Below are positions 13,650 through 24,580 of a DNA stretch of 64,000 bases, one piece after another. The position numbers were made by a program, and so were the translations under genes. The notes below the pieces were generated by a model that did no database searches, was not told the DNA's origin, and saw only the letters and a list, made by a program, of their open reading frames with translations. The DNA is from Castanea sativa. Taxonomy: Eukaryota > Streptophyta > Magnoliopsida > Fagales > Fagaceae. Numbering within the stretch: position 1 is the first letter of the stretch; each line of letters opens with the position of its first letter. Location of the stretch: the NCBI RefSeq assembly GCF_040712315.1, contig NC_134018.1, positions 3,681,501-3,745,500 of the forward strand, in the 5' to 3' direction.

Positions 13650-13750
13650 AAGTTTAGCATGTTTTTTGTACTTTACTTTTTGATATTTTTTACAAACTTA
13701 ATGTTAAAATTTAGTATTTATAACATTTAGCATTCTTAACGAGAATGCTT
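13369..13750. mobile_element. Harbinger-like MITE (382 bp)
   Basis: The element is flanked by TTA at 13366-13368 and TTA at 13751-13753. The ends (GAATATTTCCATCAAAG and, inverted, AAGCATTCTCGTTAAG) form imperfect terminal inverted repeats differing mainly by transitions. Internal sequence (CTTTATCAATT, TACACCCAACATC, CACTGTAGCTC) matches the element at 19264-20383, so they belong to one family. A 3-bp TWA duplication is characteristic of PIF/Harbinger transposons. There is no transposase, so it is non-autonomous. Confidence 0.6.
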
Positions 13751-14892
13751 TTACTAGTTTATAATTCTTGAGATTTTACATTTTAAATTCTCAACGGCTG
13801 AGTAAAGACCCGTAAAGATATTTGGAATCTACTTTCAAAAGTGCCTTTAATGTCAAAAGAACAAGGATATTCTAATGAGATCCTTTTAATATATTTTTTA
13901 CACAAACATGTGAAAGGCTATCACGTGGAAATCTCACTAACTGTAGCAATTTAGTTTATCTAACAGTATAACGTCCCTATAAAAAATTTGAACTTAAGAT
14001 TACAAAAAACTATGAGGAACATCTTTAAATTAAAAATAGAAAAAGATTCTCTTGAATAAACCAAATTTCGACATAATTGATAATTCTATTTCTATCTTCT
14101 AAAAGGAATTGATCAATATAACAATTTGTAAATCTTATTAAAAAAAAAAAATTTAGTGCTATATCTTATATAATAAATCTCACAAATAGAAACACTAATT
14201 GACATTAATCTTTGGTTGAATAACAAAGTATACCAAATTACATACTAGATATACCTAGTCTAATGAACTCATAACAAGGAAGTTTAATTCTTGCAAATAT
14301 ATTTGTATGCAGCAATTGTTGCATAATGAGTTATGTGGCAACTTAAAGAAAGTAACATGTGTCTAATAGTTATGTGCAATGCACATAATTAGGTAAACCC
14401 TTCTATATTAGTCATTTTCTTTTTGCTGCCATATAATCTTGTATGCACTTATTGTTGTATACAAGTACGTTGTAAAACTTTTCTCTAGAAACAAATGCCG
14501 AAATGTACGTTTTTTGGGAAGAGGAGTATTTTGATGTTGATGATGATGAAATGTGGATGAAATGCACAGCAATGGAAAGCATACTCTTCATGATATATTA
14601 CAAATTTACAATCTATGTATCAATCATATATACTACTATAGACCCATAAAAAAAAAGTATATAGTAGTACTACTATGGATGCCAATAAGGAGAGTGGTGG
14701 CAAACATTTAGCAATACATAAATGCACAACCTGTCTAGAGGTACAAGCACTAAGCACTCAACTACCATAACAATGTTCTCAAAAAATGAAATAAAATATC
14801 ACAACAATGTTTGCTTTTGTAACTTAAAGATGTTGTTCAATTAGTGTGCATAAAGTCTCTTGTTCTCTTACAAAAAATTTTCACAGGTTGAA

Positions 14893-14936
<44 letters not shown>

Positions 14937-17718
14937 GTGCACTTGAATTTTTTATTATTGAAAATTTTATTTGTTAAAAAGTTGATAAAAGTATAATTGT
15001 CCTTAAAAATTAATGAAGTTTTAAAATACTGTACATAAACAAATTAGTTAATAAATCACGGAAAAAAAATTAATCCAAACACACACTTATTAAGATTTTC
15101 ATAATCTTGTAGCAGTGAAATGATTCTTTGTTCTTTATCAAGTTATAATTTTTTTTTCTCCTTACACTAGTTTTCTTTTTGATAAACTGTTGTATTTTTC
15201 TTTAATTGTCTTATCTTCTGCTAAATAATAGGGACTAGGTGTCTCGTGAGTACAGTGTGTCTTTGGTGTCATCCACTTAGGATCTACAGATTTTATTTCG
15301 TGTTTTTACTTATAAGACAAAAATCAAGTTGTTCATTATAATTAAATTGTACATAATAACAAACAAGTTCTAACAATGGTATCATAAAGTTACTCGTGTC
15401 TTTATTGTGTTTGTGGATTATTTGCATATTGCAAGTAGATTTTATTTTGTGTTTTTACTTATAAAACAAAAGTCAAGTTGTTCATTATAATTAAATTATA
15501 CATAATAACAAACAAGTTCTAACAATGGTATCAAAAAGTTACTCATGTCTTTATTGTGTTTGTGGATTATTTATATATATATATAAATTTTTTATTATAC
15601 TAAGGTGGGTGTATCTTGATTGGTTCTTTCAAGAACTCATATTTTGTTTTTTATTTTCATTTTTTGTATATATTCTGAATCTGAAAAAAAAACATTGAGT
15701 ATCCCATTTGGCACTTGATTCTTACATTAAAAAAAAAAAAAAAGAAGTTACTTTTCTCATTAATATGCTCCCAATCTTTTTCCACAATCTTAAGTTTTGT
15801 TTATGAAAATGCCATTGAACTCATTTTGTTAAAATGAAAATGCCAAAAAATTGTTTTTGTAATTTGTTTTCATTCTCACATTTTTTGGGTATTGAAAATG
15901 AAAATGAGAATAAAAAATATACTCAAAAAAGTTTTACGCTAGTAGGTCGCATGAAAAATAAGAAATAAAAATAACATAATACATCATGTTTTCAAAGGAA
16001 TTAATATATAAATTCTCGAAAGTTGAAACACCTTATTAACACTTTGGCAAGTGTTTTTCTTTCTTCCCACAAACACTAAATAATTACAACGAAAGATCTC
16101 TTGAAGGTAAAGGGTAAGGATACGAGACTTAAATCCAATATCTCATTTACCACATACATAACACTTGAACATGACTAAAAGTTACTAACCCATTAAAGTT
16201 ATACATAACTTTTGTTTATTTATTTACTTTCAATGATCATCAATTGCTGAGAAACTATTATGATTCAAGTTTAATTCACTCTAGCATTTGCATGCAGTTG
16301 GCATCCGGTACCATACTGCCATAATGTTGCAGTGAAGATGGGACACCATAGTTGGCTGGACATTTATTCTTTTAATTTCCCCTTTAGCTGTGAGGTGTTA
16401 TGAGAAGAATTAAGCTTGGTAAGAGGAAGCCTCCGGATTATGGGCCTATGGGCCTTAAGAAAGGTGGGCTTATAGTTTCATGGCTACACCAGGGACTTTT
16501 AGAGAGTAATTTTCACTGGATAAAATATTTGTGTATCCATTTATATATCCACAAATTTTTTTTTAATCTCATGAACAAGTGACTGAGTCACACCATATGT
16601 GTACCAGATGTGTAAGATAATTTATAAAATAGTATCATATAAGATAATTATTATCATCACTAACGTTGGATTAGGGCATGTGAAATATTGTTCTTTAAAC
16701 TTGATGCATATATGGTCTCTCTGTTACTATTTAAGTGTTCCTATTACTTCTCCTGTTTTTCAAGATACGCCTTTAGAGATATCAAGTCCAAACCTAATCA
16801 AGGTCAAAATTTGTAGTCCATATTGATTGCATCTAATTCTACTTGGAGTGAAGTAAAGTAATTTTAATATTACTTGGGTTGTAAGTAAAGTAATTAGAAT
16901 TTTACTTAGTAATTCAAGTATTTAATTTTAGTTTGTAACCCTCATTTAATTTGTATAAGTTTTTTCACCATAAATACTTCTCAATGATTTCATTTTTACA
17001 CAAACTTTAATAGTAATTAAAGATGTAGGCATGAAGTGATATACTTAAGGCCTAGAATTTCCATAAAGTGATATCATAGCTGATGGCAGTAAGGTTCATA
17101 TCTTCGTGAATATTTATAGGCCTTTTTAAGCCATGCCTGGCGCTTTTTACGTCACTCATTGTATAAAAAAATAAGTTTCCTTTTAAACGCAACCAAAAAG
17201 ACAAAAATGAAAAGCTTTGTATCTTGTTATTGTCATAGAAAAGTGATAGCAATCATGTGGTGTCCCTTTTACCCAGAAAGAAAATCTTGGTGGTGTGTCA
17301 CTAGCCACTAGGGCAAAGCATGGTGCATAGCACTGGACCTAATCGTGTCTCAAATCTCAATTGGCAAAACACACAGCCGAGTAATGTCACCGACAATAAA
17401 TTTTCACATTTTTACATCAGTTGAGCTGGTTTTCATTCATTGGGAAGATTGTTGTCACTCTAGACTTATTGAATATAGACTGACTGTGCTAGTCTATAAT
17501 ATTGACACGGTAGCTAGTACTGTGTGCCTCGTGTCCTTTGTTCCAGTTCTGAATTGACAGCTTTCAAATTTAAGAGCTGATACTTCACACCATGTCAACT
17601 TAGAATGATCTTTGAAGAGCTATATATGTAATGTCACAAATACAAGCCAAAGCACACCAGTACGGTACTAGTTTCCCCAACCATTGTAGCACAACTTTCA
17701 CATCCTAATCATACAAAC
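13751..17718. other. Gene-free AT-rich intergenic DNA
   Basis: No gene is supported. The stretch contains an (AT)n run at 14898-14931, the tandem duplication at 15285-15565 and many poly-A or poly-T runs. Short open frames at 16400-16826 and 17345-17557 have no recognisable motif and unbiased composition. Confidence 0.55.
15285..15565. repeat. Tandem duplication, unit 139 bp, two copies
   Basis: The segment starting TGTTTTTACTTATAAGACAA at 15301 recurs at 15440 with only a few substitutions. It extends through AACAAGTTCTAACAATGGTA and TTTATTGTGTTTGTGGATTA in both copies. Confidence 0.85.
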
Positions 17719-17917
17719 ATGGCAAGCAACAAAGAGGCAAGTCATCCACAAGAAGCTAAGAATAAAAGTACCCAAGAAGAGGAAGGGCTTAGAGCATTCA
17801 CATCAGTCCAGTTAAAATTATTTAAAACATAAAAAATTACCAATTTTATACCTTTTGAGCCAAAAAATGCACACATCAGTGGGGGTAAAAACATGCAAAA
17901 TTGTGCAAACTCATCCC

Positions 17918-17961
17918 CGAGCTACAGTAACCGTGTATATTAACACGGTTACTGTAGCTCG
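17918..17961. repeat. Perfect 19-bp inverted repeat with 6-nt loop
   Basis: CGAGCTACAGTAACCGTGT and its exact reverse complement are separated by ATATTA, within the left arm of the Harbinger-like element. Confidence 0.95.
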
Positions 17962-18155
17962 TTCATCCATTTTTTTATTAATTTCCATTGGCTCCTTTTT
18001 TTCTCTCTCCTATCCGTGCTCAACAACCCAGTTAACTGCTCATCTTCGTTTTCCTCATATGCACACAAACACACTCACAAACAAATACACAGAGATCATC
18101 ACAGCGATACACTTCTCAAAAAAAAAAAAAAAAAAAAAGAGATACACACAGATAG

Positions 18156-18484
18156 TAGATCGGAGCTCGGATCGGAGCTCGTGGCTGTGGATTGGACCTT
18201 GTGGATCGGAGCTCCAAGCTGGTGGATCGTGGATCGGAGCTCAGAGCTCGGATCGGAGCCGGTGGATCGGCGCGGATCGGAGAGGGTGGATCGGAGCGGA
18301 TCGGAGCTGATGGATCGGAGCGGATCGGAGCTCGTGGATCGGACGAATCGGAGCAGATCGGAGCGGGTGGATCGGACGGATCGGAGCTTGTGGATCGGAC
18401 GGATCGGAGCTTGTGGATCGGAGCGAATCCGAGCTCGGAGCTGGTGAATCATGGATCGGAGCTCGGATCCGAGCAGATCGAAGT
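18156..18484. repeat. GATC-rich minisatellite (about 10-12 bp unit)
   Basis: About 30 variants of GGATCGGAGC, interspersed with TGGTGGATC and CTCGTGGATC units, run for about 330 bp. It is strikingly GC-rich in an AT-rich context. It lies inside the Harbinger-like element. Confidence 0.95.
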
Positions 18485-18488
18485 GTTA

Positions 18489-18491
<3 letters not shown>

Positions 18492-18553
<62 letters not shown>

Positions 18554-18830
18554 TTCTGAAACGGGTAGAGAGAGAGAGATGATCTGAAACGGGATGGTAG
18601 AGAGAGAGCTGATCTGAAACGGGATGGTAGAGAGAGAGAGATGATCTGAAACGGGCTGGTAGAGAGAGAGAGAAAAAAAAAGTCTGAAATGAGAAAGGAG
18701 AGAAAGAGAGAGCGAGAGAGAAGAATGAGAAATGAGAAAGAACAGAGAGAGAAAAAAAATCAGAAATGAGAAAGAATCAGAAATGAGAAAGAAGAGAGAG
18801 AGAAAAAAAATCAGAAATGAGAGGAGAGAG
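18492..18830. repeat. (GA)n microsatellite and GA-rich tandem repeats
   Basis: A pure (GA)n run occupies 18492-18549. Four copies of a 30-36 bp unit containing GATCTGAAACGGG and TGGTAGAGAGAG follow to about 18675, then shorter AGAAATGAGAAAGAA-type repeats to about 18830. Confidence 0.9.
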
Positions 18831-19263
18831 AGCGTGCGTTTGTTGGTTAGGAAAAGTAATAAAAAATTACAAAAGTATTGATTATTTAATTAAAAGATGG
18901 GTAAAATAGAGGAACTGATGTGAAGATTTTATAAAAGTGATAGTGTAAAATCAAAAAGGTAGGTTTTTTTGTGTAAAATAGAGGAAATTTTTAAAAGAGC
19001 TGATGTGGTTGCTCTTATAGGTGGGAAGCAACAGACTAGTGAAATCATCACTGGGATGTTACAATCACAGCATCAACATGTTCATGGTGCTTTGGCAGGT
19101 GGCACCAGATGGCCAAAGATATCACTTTGTGAAAGATGTCGTCGATGATGGGTCGGGTGGTGTGGCAGATAAATGTCCTGGGGTGGACCAACAAGCAGAC
19201 CACTTAGAAATTTCAAATGTGCGCACAGAAAAATAAGCTCTACTTAGCATTTTCTATTGATAA

Positions 19264-20383
19264 GAGTATCTGCATTTATTTATCTCAATTATATCATATT
19301 TTATCATCTAAAAAAATCACTTTATCAATTATAAGATATCATTTTTTAATATACCCAACATCCAAACTTTTATTTTTCTATTTTATTCTATTCATTAAAA
19401 TAATATATTTTCACAATAAAATATATTTTTTCCTTTTTTGTTTTTTCCCAATTTTATCCTCCTTCTAGAATCCTCCATCATCATTTTCCAGACTCCTTCT
19501 CCATCATCTAAATCAACCCAACTCCTCCATCATCATTCATCCATATCAACCCAAATCGGCGAAACTAAAAAAAAAACCATCACGCCAATCCCAATACCAC
19601 AGCCACCACAACGCCGATCACATATACTAGCAAACCCAAAAAAAAAAAAAACATTAACACCCACGCCGATCACAACGCCATAGCCACCACAGCTCCACCG
19701 ATCTTGCCACCCACTGATCTCCGCCACACCAATCTTGCCACCCACCAATCTCCACCACGCCGATCTCCACCGTTGTCAACACCTAAGTTAATCTTGTCAA
19801 AACCCACGCCAATCTCCACTGTTCTCGGTCGCACCACACACCTCCGCTGAGCAAAATCCAGCCAAATCAAAATGCATCATCAAACCCAGCAAACCCATTG
19901 GAACAAATCCCCCAAACGCCAAACGCCAAACCAAAGTCGATCCAAACGCCAACCAAATCCGACCCAAACGCCGGAAACCCATGAACAAACCCACACCAGA
20001 AACCCATGAATAACTCACGACCTCCATGCCTCCATCACAAAAGTTGATCGAGCCTCCACATCGTTGCCTCCATGCCGTTGAAGAAGAAAGAACTGGAAGA
20101 AGAGAGAGTAGAAAGAAAGAGAGAAAGATAATGGAAATTATTTTCTGCAGAGAGAAGAGAGAGAAGACCAAACCGTATAAAAAATAGTTTTATTTTTTTT
20201 ATTTTACCATTGAGCTACAATGCAATTTTACATTTAAAATCACACTGTAGCTTAATTGTATTTTTATTTTTTGCAATAGTTGTATTTTACAACTTTCAAT
20301 GAAAATATCTTTTGGGCCTGAATTGTAAATAAATTTGGGATTTGGCATACATTTGGGATTTCCCGTATTCAATGTTGATGCTC
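19264..20383. mobile_element. Harbinger-like non-autonomous element (1120 bp)
   Basis: TAA duplications at 19261-19263 and 20384-20386 flank termini GAGTATCTGCATTTA and, inverted, GAGCATCAACATTGA. The outer regions match the 13369-13750 MITE. The interior (about 19500-20110) is CA/CCA-rich with repeated CACGCCGATC and CGCCAAACGCC motifs, then GA-rich; it may be captured genomic sequence. Open frames inside show no recognisable domain. Confidence 0.65.
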
Positions 20384-21316
20384 TAATGTGTAATTTTGCA
20401 GCCTTGTAGATATATAGCAGTGAGCTACTTGTGTGATAGATGGCTAGGGTATCAGGGTGTGGTAGGGTTTGTATTTGAGTTTTGCAATTTTCATGAAGAC
20501 AAATAAATAAAGAAAGAATTAAGAATAGCTGCAATTTCATGTCAATTAAACCTGAAGATAATATTTGCTTGCAGATCTAGTCATGTTCTAACTTTTACTA
20601 TAAAATAAAATAAAATCCTGTAGTACAACAAATTTCAACTTGGTTCGAGTATGTTACTTAATTACAACCTTGTAGTGATTCCCAAATGTTTCAAGCAATT
20701 GGTTGAACAATATTGGCACCACAAACGTTGAAGTTGTGTCTTGAAGTCTTGAAGTCATGATTTTAGTTAAATAAGTTTTGAATTGAAATCATGACTTCAA
20801 AGCACTATTTCAATTTAAAAGCTGAATTGCATGTAATAGGATAGTGTGTGATAAACATTGCCCAACATTGAAACTCAAGTTGCTAAAAGTAATGATGCTT
20901 AAATAAATAGACTAAAATTATGATACTGATATCTAAATTTTCAACCCCCAAATTGAGATCTAGGGTATTGCAAATAATGCAATTTCTCTCGATGGTTGAG
21001 ATTGAGATTGAGAGTTGAAAAAAACAACTTTTAATTTTTGATAAAAAAGATTAAAAAAAAAGTTAAGTAAAAAGTGAAAGTCTAAAAAATGAAAGGTGAA
21101 AATAATTTTTGAGAAGAAAGGAAGGAATTGCCCCTGATCTCAATTCCCACAACCCCTCCTCATCATTGATTTTAGACCTATTGATGCAGTAATGTCATTG
21201 TCATCTACAAGTGCAAGGTACAGCCTAAGATATAAATAACATAACAGATTAAAAGAGTATGTGGGAGATTTGGTGGATTGAAATCAAACAACTTTGGTGG
21301 ATTATTTTAGTGGAGG

Positions 21317-21440
21317 GAAGGATTGAGACAGGGGGACCCACTGTCTCCCTGCCTCTTTGTTATTGCCATGGAAGCCTTATATGCTGCTCAAATCCAAAGT
21401 TCTCTCATCTGGTCTGCTCATATTTGTTATTATCATCATG
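21317..21440 (+). pseudogene. LINE reverse transcriptase fragment
   Basis: Reading from 21320 gives GLRQGDPLSPCLFVIAMEAL, the classic plant LINE reverse transcriptase block (RQGDPLSPYLF). The surrounding frame is quickly lost to stops and frameshifts. The fragment is a short, old, truncated relic. Confidence 0.85.
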
Positions 21441-21489
21441 CTTATAAGATCTCAAACCATGCTTTGACATATATTTCAAATACTTAAAA

Positions 21490-21690
21490 TTTTAAATGCA
21501 TGTCCTAATCTACCATGCCATAAAATGAAAAGAATCAACAACATAAACAAATTTGCAACATCTTTATTAATAGACAAAATTGAGAGTTTAAATGTCATAA
21601 TCTAGAGTGCCATAAAATGAAAAGAATCAGCAACATAAACAGATTTGGTTTGCAACATCTTTATTAATAGAAAAAATTGCAAAATGTTTG
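21490..21690. repeat. Direct duplication, about 92-bp spacing
   Basis: TGCCATAAAATGAAAAGAAT occurs at 21516 and 21608. Each copy continues into AACATAAACA and GCAACATCTTTATTAATAGA. Confidence 0.8.
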
Positions 21691-22122
21691 GAGTAATTTT
21701 GATTATACTCTCTAAAGTTTCAAATTTGATTTGCACCCCTAACATTACCTATTGATTTGAAAAAGACACTTCTATCTATAATTGTTAATGACTTGTCTGA
21801 TAAGTGCTAACTAAGCTTAAAACAATGTAATCTTTTACTTTTAACAATATAGACTTTGTTGAATGTAGGTATGAAGCTTTTTATCAAGCAAGAGGAATCA
21901 CAAAACTTTCTGCTATATGCTGAGAATTGATTTGGATGGCACGTAAGATGCTTAATTATTAGAGGGTCTCATCCATTAGATCCAAGGATACTTGCCAAAA
22001 AAAAAAAAAACTTTTCAGTAAATTTTTTTCAATTTCAACTAAATAAGCTGTTTCTAAATGGACCCTAAATATACTTTGATACTCTTGGACGATTTCTCGT
22101 TGGTCCATTGTTTCTATCCTAG

Positions 22123-22260
22123 CTTTTTTTTTTTTTTTTTTGATGAACAAGAATTTTATTCACAAGACAAAACAGAATTACAAAGAGGATACAAGAGCCT
22201 TATCCTTCATGGTACTCTCAAAACAGGGAAACTTAGGAACAATACAAAGAAAATATCCTA
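22123..22260 (-). mobile_element. Truncated LINE-like 3' end with poly-A tail
   Basis: Read on the minus strand, the segment contains GTGAATAAAATTCTTGTTCA directly followed by a run of about 17 A. This is a typical plant LINE 3' end, 5' truncated to roughly 140 bp. It sits between the LINE reverse transcriptase and RNase H relics of the other strand. Confidence 0.55.
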
Positions 22261-22265
22261 GCTAA

Positions 22266-22600
22266 CATTTGTGTGGCTCTTAGTTTTTGGGAAATCAATC
22301 ATGTTCTAAAGGATTTTAATACTTCGGCCCATAACTTGGCTAGGTGGGCTTCCTATGGCCCTTTGGAGGGAAGGATCGCTATCTCCTTGGTGCTCTCATT
22401 TCATATAATTTTACGAGTTCGGGTCCCATCTTCATTGTTTGGGTGTATCTATTTTCTTTAATTTACTTTAATAATGTTATTGAGAGAGAAAGATAGAGAT
22501 GCTACATCAATAATGGCCATACACATACTTCGGATAGGTAGGTGGGCATCCTATGGCCCTTTCGAGGGAAGGATTGCCATCTCCTCGGAACTTGGTGCGT
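22266..22600 (+). pseudogene. LINE RNase H C-terminal relic, locally duplicated
   Basis: The frame at 22290-22370 reads INHVLKDFNTSAHNLARWAS, matching the end of the RNase H domain of plant LINEs (AHxLARWA). A second partial copy starts at about 22520 (GRWASYGPFEGRIAISSELG). The flanking tail (AATGGCCATACAC) is also repeated near 22515 and 22820. Together with 21317-21440 this suggests one old plus-strand LINE broken by deletions and insertions. Confidence 0.7.
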
Positions 22601-22671
22601 TTGGGTGAGGGAGATGTGATCTCTTCCTTTTTTTCTTTTTTTTTTTGGCTGAATTAAAGGATTCAAGTACA

Positions 22672-22727
22672 CCCACACAAGGAAGAGATCACATCTTGCA
22701 AACAAGATGTGTTCTCTTCCTTGTGTG
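22672..22727. repeat. 26-bp inverted repeat with 4-nt loop
   Basis: Arms 22672-22697 and 22702-22727 pair at 25 of 26 positions around a CAAA loop. The core AAGGAAGAGATCACATCT is also present in inverted orientation at about 22608-22626, so two alternative hairpins are possible. Confidence 0.9.
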
Positions 22728-22829
22728 GCCTTTAATTTACTTCAACAACGTTATTTAACAAGAGAAAGAGACAAAGAGAGAGAGAGAGAAGAAACAAATA
22801 GAATGCTCCATCAACAATGGCCATACACT

Positions 22830-24580
22830 TGCATAATACATAAAATTAAGTGTCATAGAGTGTTATCGTCAAAGAGAGCTATATTATCCTCGTCAACTAC
22901 ATCTTAGAACCAAAAAGAGTCAATTTTATACTGTAATTGCTAATATAGTCGATATTTATCATATGAGTTGTGTTAACGGGTACCGTAAAGTGTCCGTTAA
23001 CAATAATTTTTTTGACTTTTTTAAATTTTTTTTATAGTTTTTTTTTTGTTTTTTTTACAGTTTTATGTCATTTATAAACCGTGGGGCCAGTTTTATAGAG
23101 AGAAAAAAATATATTAAAATAAACCATAGGGCTAGTTTTATGTTTTTTTCTTTTATTTATTCAATTTTTTTTTATTAAGTAGAACCTACATTACTCCAAC
23201 CTTAACAGGCCTCTCACGATACTTGTTAACATTTTCCTTATCATATTAACATCGGTGCATAAACAAGGTTGAAAGGTAGTGCTATGAAATGTAGGGCGTA
23301 CCATATTGTTTTGACCATATATAGAGATAAATTTTGTATTTTGGTTGGTAAGTACATATTGGGTTTTAATTAAAACAACAATTGTACCCATCAAAAAAAA
23401 AATTACAACAATTGTGGTTTAAATGTACAAAGAATTGCCTTTTTATATATATAGGCAAAATATGTGTTACACCAGTAATAATAGTGTATAAGTGTATTAC
23501 AAATAGTACACTCGACCTCATGCCCATTGGGCTTATATTCTCACACAGTTTCTCTGTTTTGGAATTTTTCTCTCATTTGAGTTTTTGTTTTTCTCAACTA
23601 ATTCTCTCTCAGTTTTGTTTTGTTTTGTTTTTTTTTTTTTTTTCTGACTTTGGGGTCCATTTGAATAGAACTTATTGCTGAAAATTAAAAAGTGAAAATA
23701 CTGTAGCAAAATAATTTTTAAATATATAAATAGTGTTGCAGGACCTATTTTTAATAAAAAATTGGTAAAAAAATACATAAACAGTACGTATATAATGTGT
23801 GAATAATACACACATTATGTAAACAGTGCACACAATACACGCACGGACCCATTTGTCCGCAGCAAAAACGAAGAAAAAAATAAAAAAATAAAAAAAAGGA
23901 AAAACACAGCCAGCAAAACGCTGAATCCAAGCAAGCAATTTATTATTTTGACTCTTTGAATGTCGGGCAAACCAAAGGTTTTGTTTGCTGCTCCTTTTTA
24001 TCTTTTTTTTATAAACATTTTAAAAGTTTGAGGGTAGAGTGGCCTGTCAACCACTCAAACTACTTTTATTTATTTTTTTTATCACTAGCTCTTTGAATGT
24101 TTTATTTTTATTATTGACTAAGCAGGATGGACATGGCTTAAACACGGTCGGCATATGGGTTTGTTTGCTTGTTTTTTTTTTTTTTTTTATAAAGGGTAGT
24201 TTTTTTTGGGTCTTGATTAAATATATTAATTTATAAATATACAAATATATAAAAGTTTATATATAGTGATATTTTTTAAAAGGGTATCTTACTATTGATA
24301 CGTGGTATTGAAATATTTCATTCTTCTAATAAAACCAAATGGTATGTTCACTTGGTGTAACTCAAATGGTAGTACATCTACTTATTATGCCTTGACGCCT
24401 TGTCCCGAGTCACAAGTCAATGGAAGAAGTAACTGTCTGCAATAATTGCTATGGGAAATATCACAAATATAATGTCTTTAATAATTGCTGTAAATACCAG
24501 TAACCACACGAATATTTGACATTAATTGTTGCATCCACTCTGCAATATTGTTTTAGTGTTAGCACACAGACGGAGATCAT
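22830..24580. other. Intergenic and upstream region of CslE copy A
   Basis: No gene or clear element is supported, only AT-rich DNA with long T-runs (23631-23643, 24173-24188). The last 150 bases precede the CslE A start codon. No strong TATA box is evident, but the sequence just before the ATG (ACACAGACGGAGATCAT) resembles the corresponding leaders of copies B and C. Confidence 0.5.

Larger units (their letters stand above)
17792..19014. mobile_element. Harbinger-like non-autonomous element (1223 bp)
   Basis: The ends are GAGCATTCACATCAG on the left and, inverted, GAGCAACCACATCAG on the right (13 of 15 identical). They are flanked by TTA at 17789-17791 and 19015-19017. TTA duplications and GAGCA-type termini fit PIF/Harbinger MITEs. 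Inside are a perfect hairpin (17918-17961), an A-run, a GATC-rich minisatellite (18156-18484), a long (GA)n and further GA-rich tandem repeats. No transposase is encoded. The many open frames over the minisatellite are low-complexity artefacts. Confidence 0.75.
17719..19236 (+). pseudogene. Small unidentified gene split by a Harbinger-like element
   Basis: An ATG at 17719 opens MASNKEASHPQEAKNKSTQE and runs to codon 24, where a 1223-bp element with TTA duplications (17792-19014) interrupts it. A TATA-like CTATATATG lies near 17621, about 100 bases upstream. Removing the element and one TTA keeps the frame open for about 40 more codons (through IIGGK-like, then EIITGMLQS) up to a stop near 19149. 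Another frame, ending SNVRTEK at 19233, is open beyond, which suggests a frameshift or an intron. The protein is hydrophilic, rich in Lys, Glu and Gln, and was not recognised. It may be a dead stress- or embryo-type small protein gene, but that is a guess. Confidence 0.4.

Noticed and set aside
18016..18587. Long open frames on both strands over 18016-18587
   Set aside because: They are produced by the stop-poor GGATCGGAGC minisatellite and adjacent GA repeat and are open in several frames at once, so they are not genes.
23533..23938. Overlapping open frames on both strands
   Set aside because: They span T-runs and AT-rich DNA, with hydrophobic low-complexity translations only.
24344..24430. 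Possible tRNA or SINE-like segment (GGTGTAACTCAAATGGTAGT)
   Set aside because: It has an A-box-like string but no convincing B box, cloverleaf or poly-A tail.
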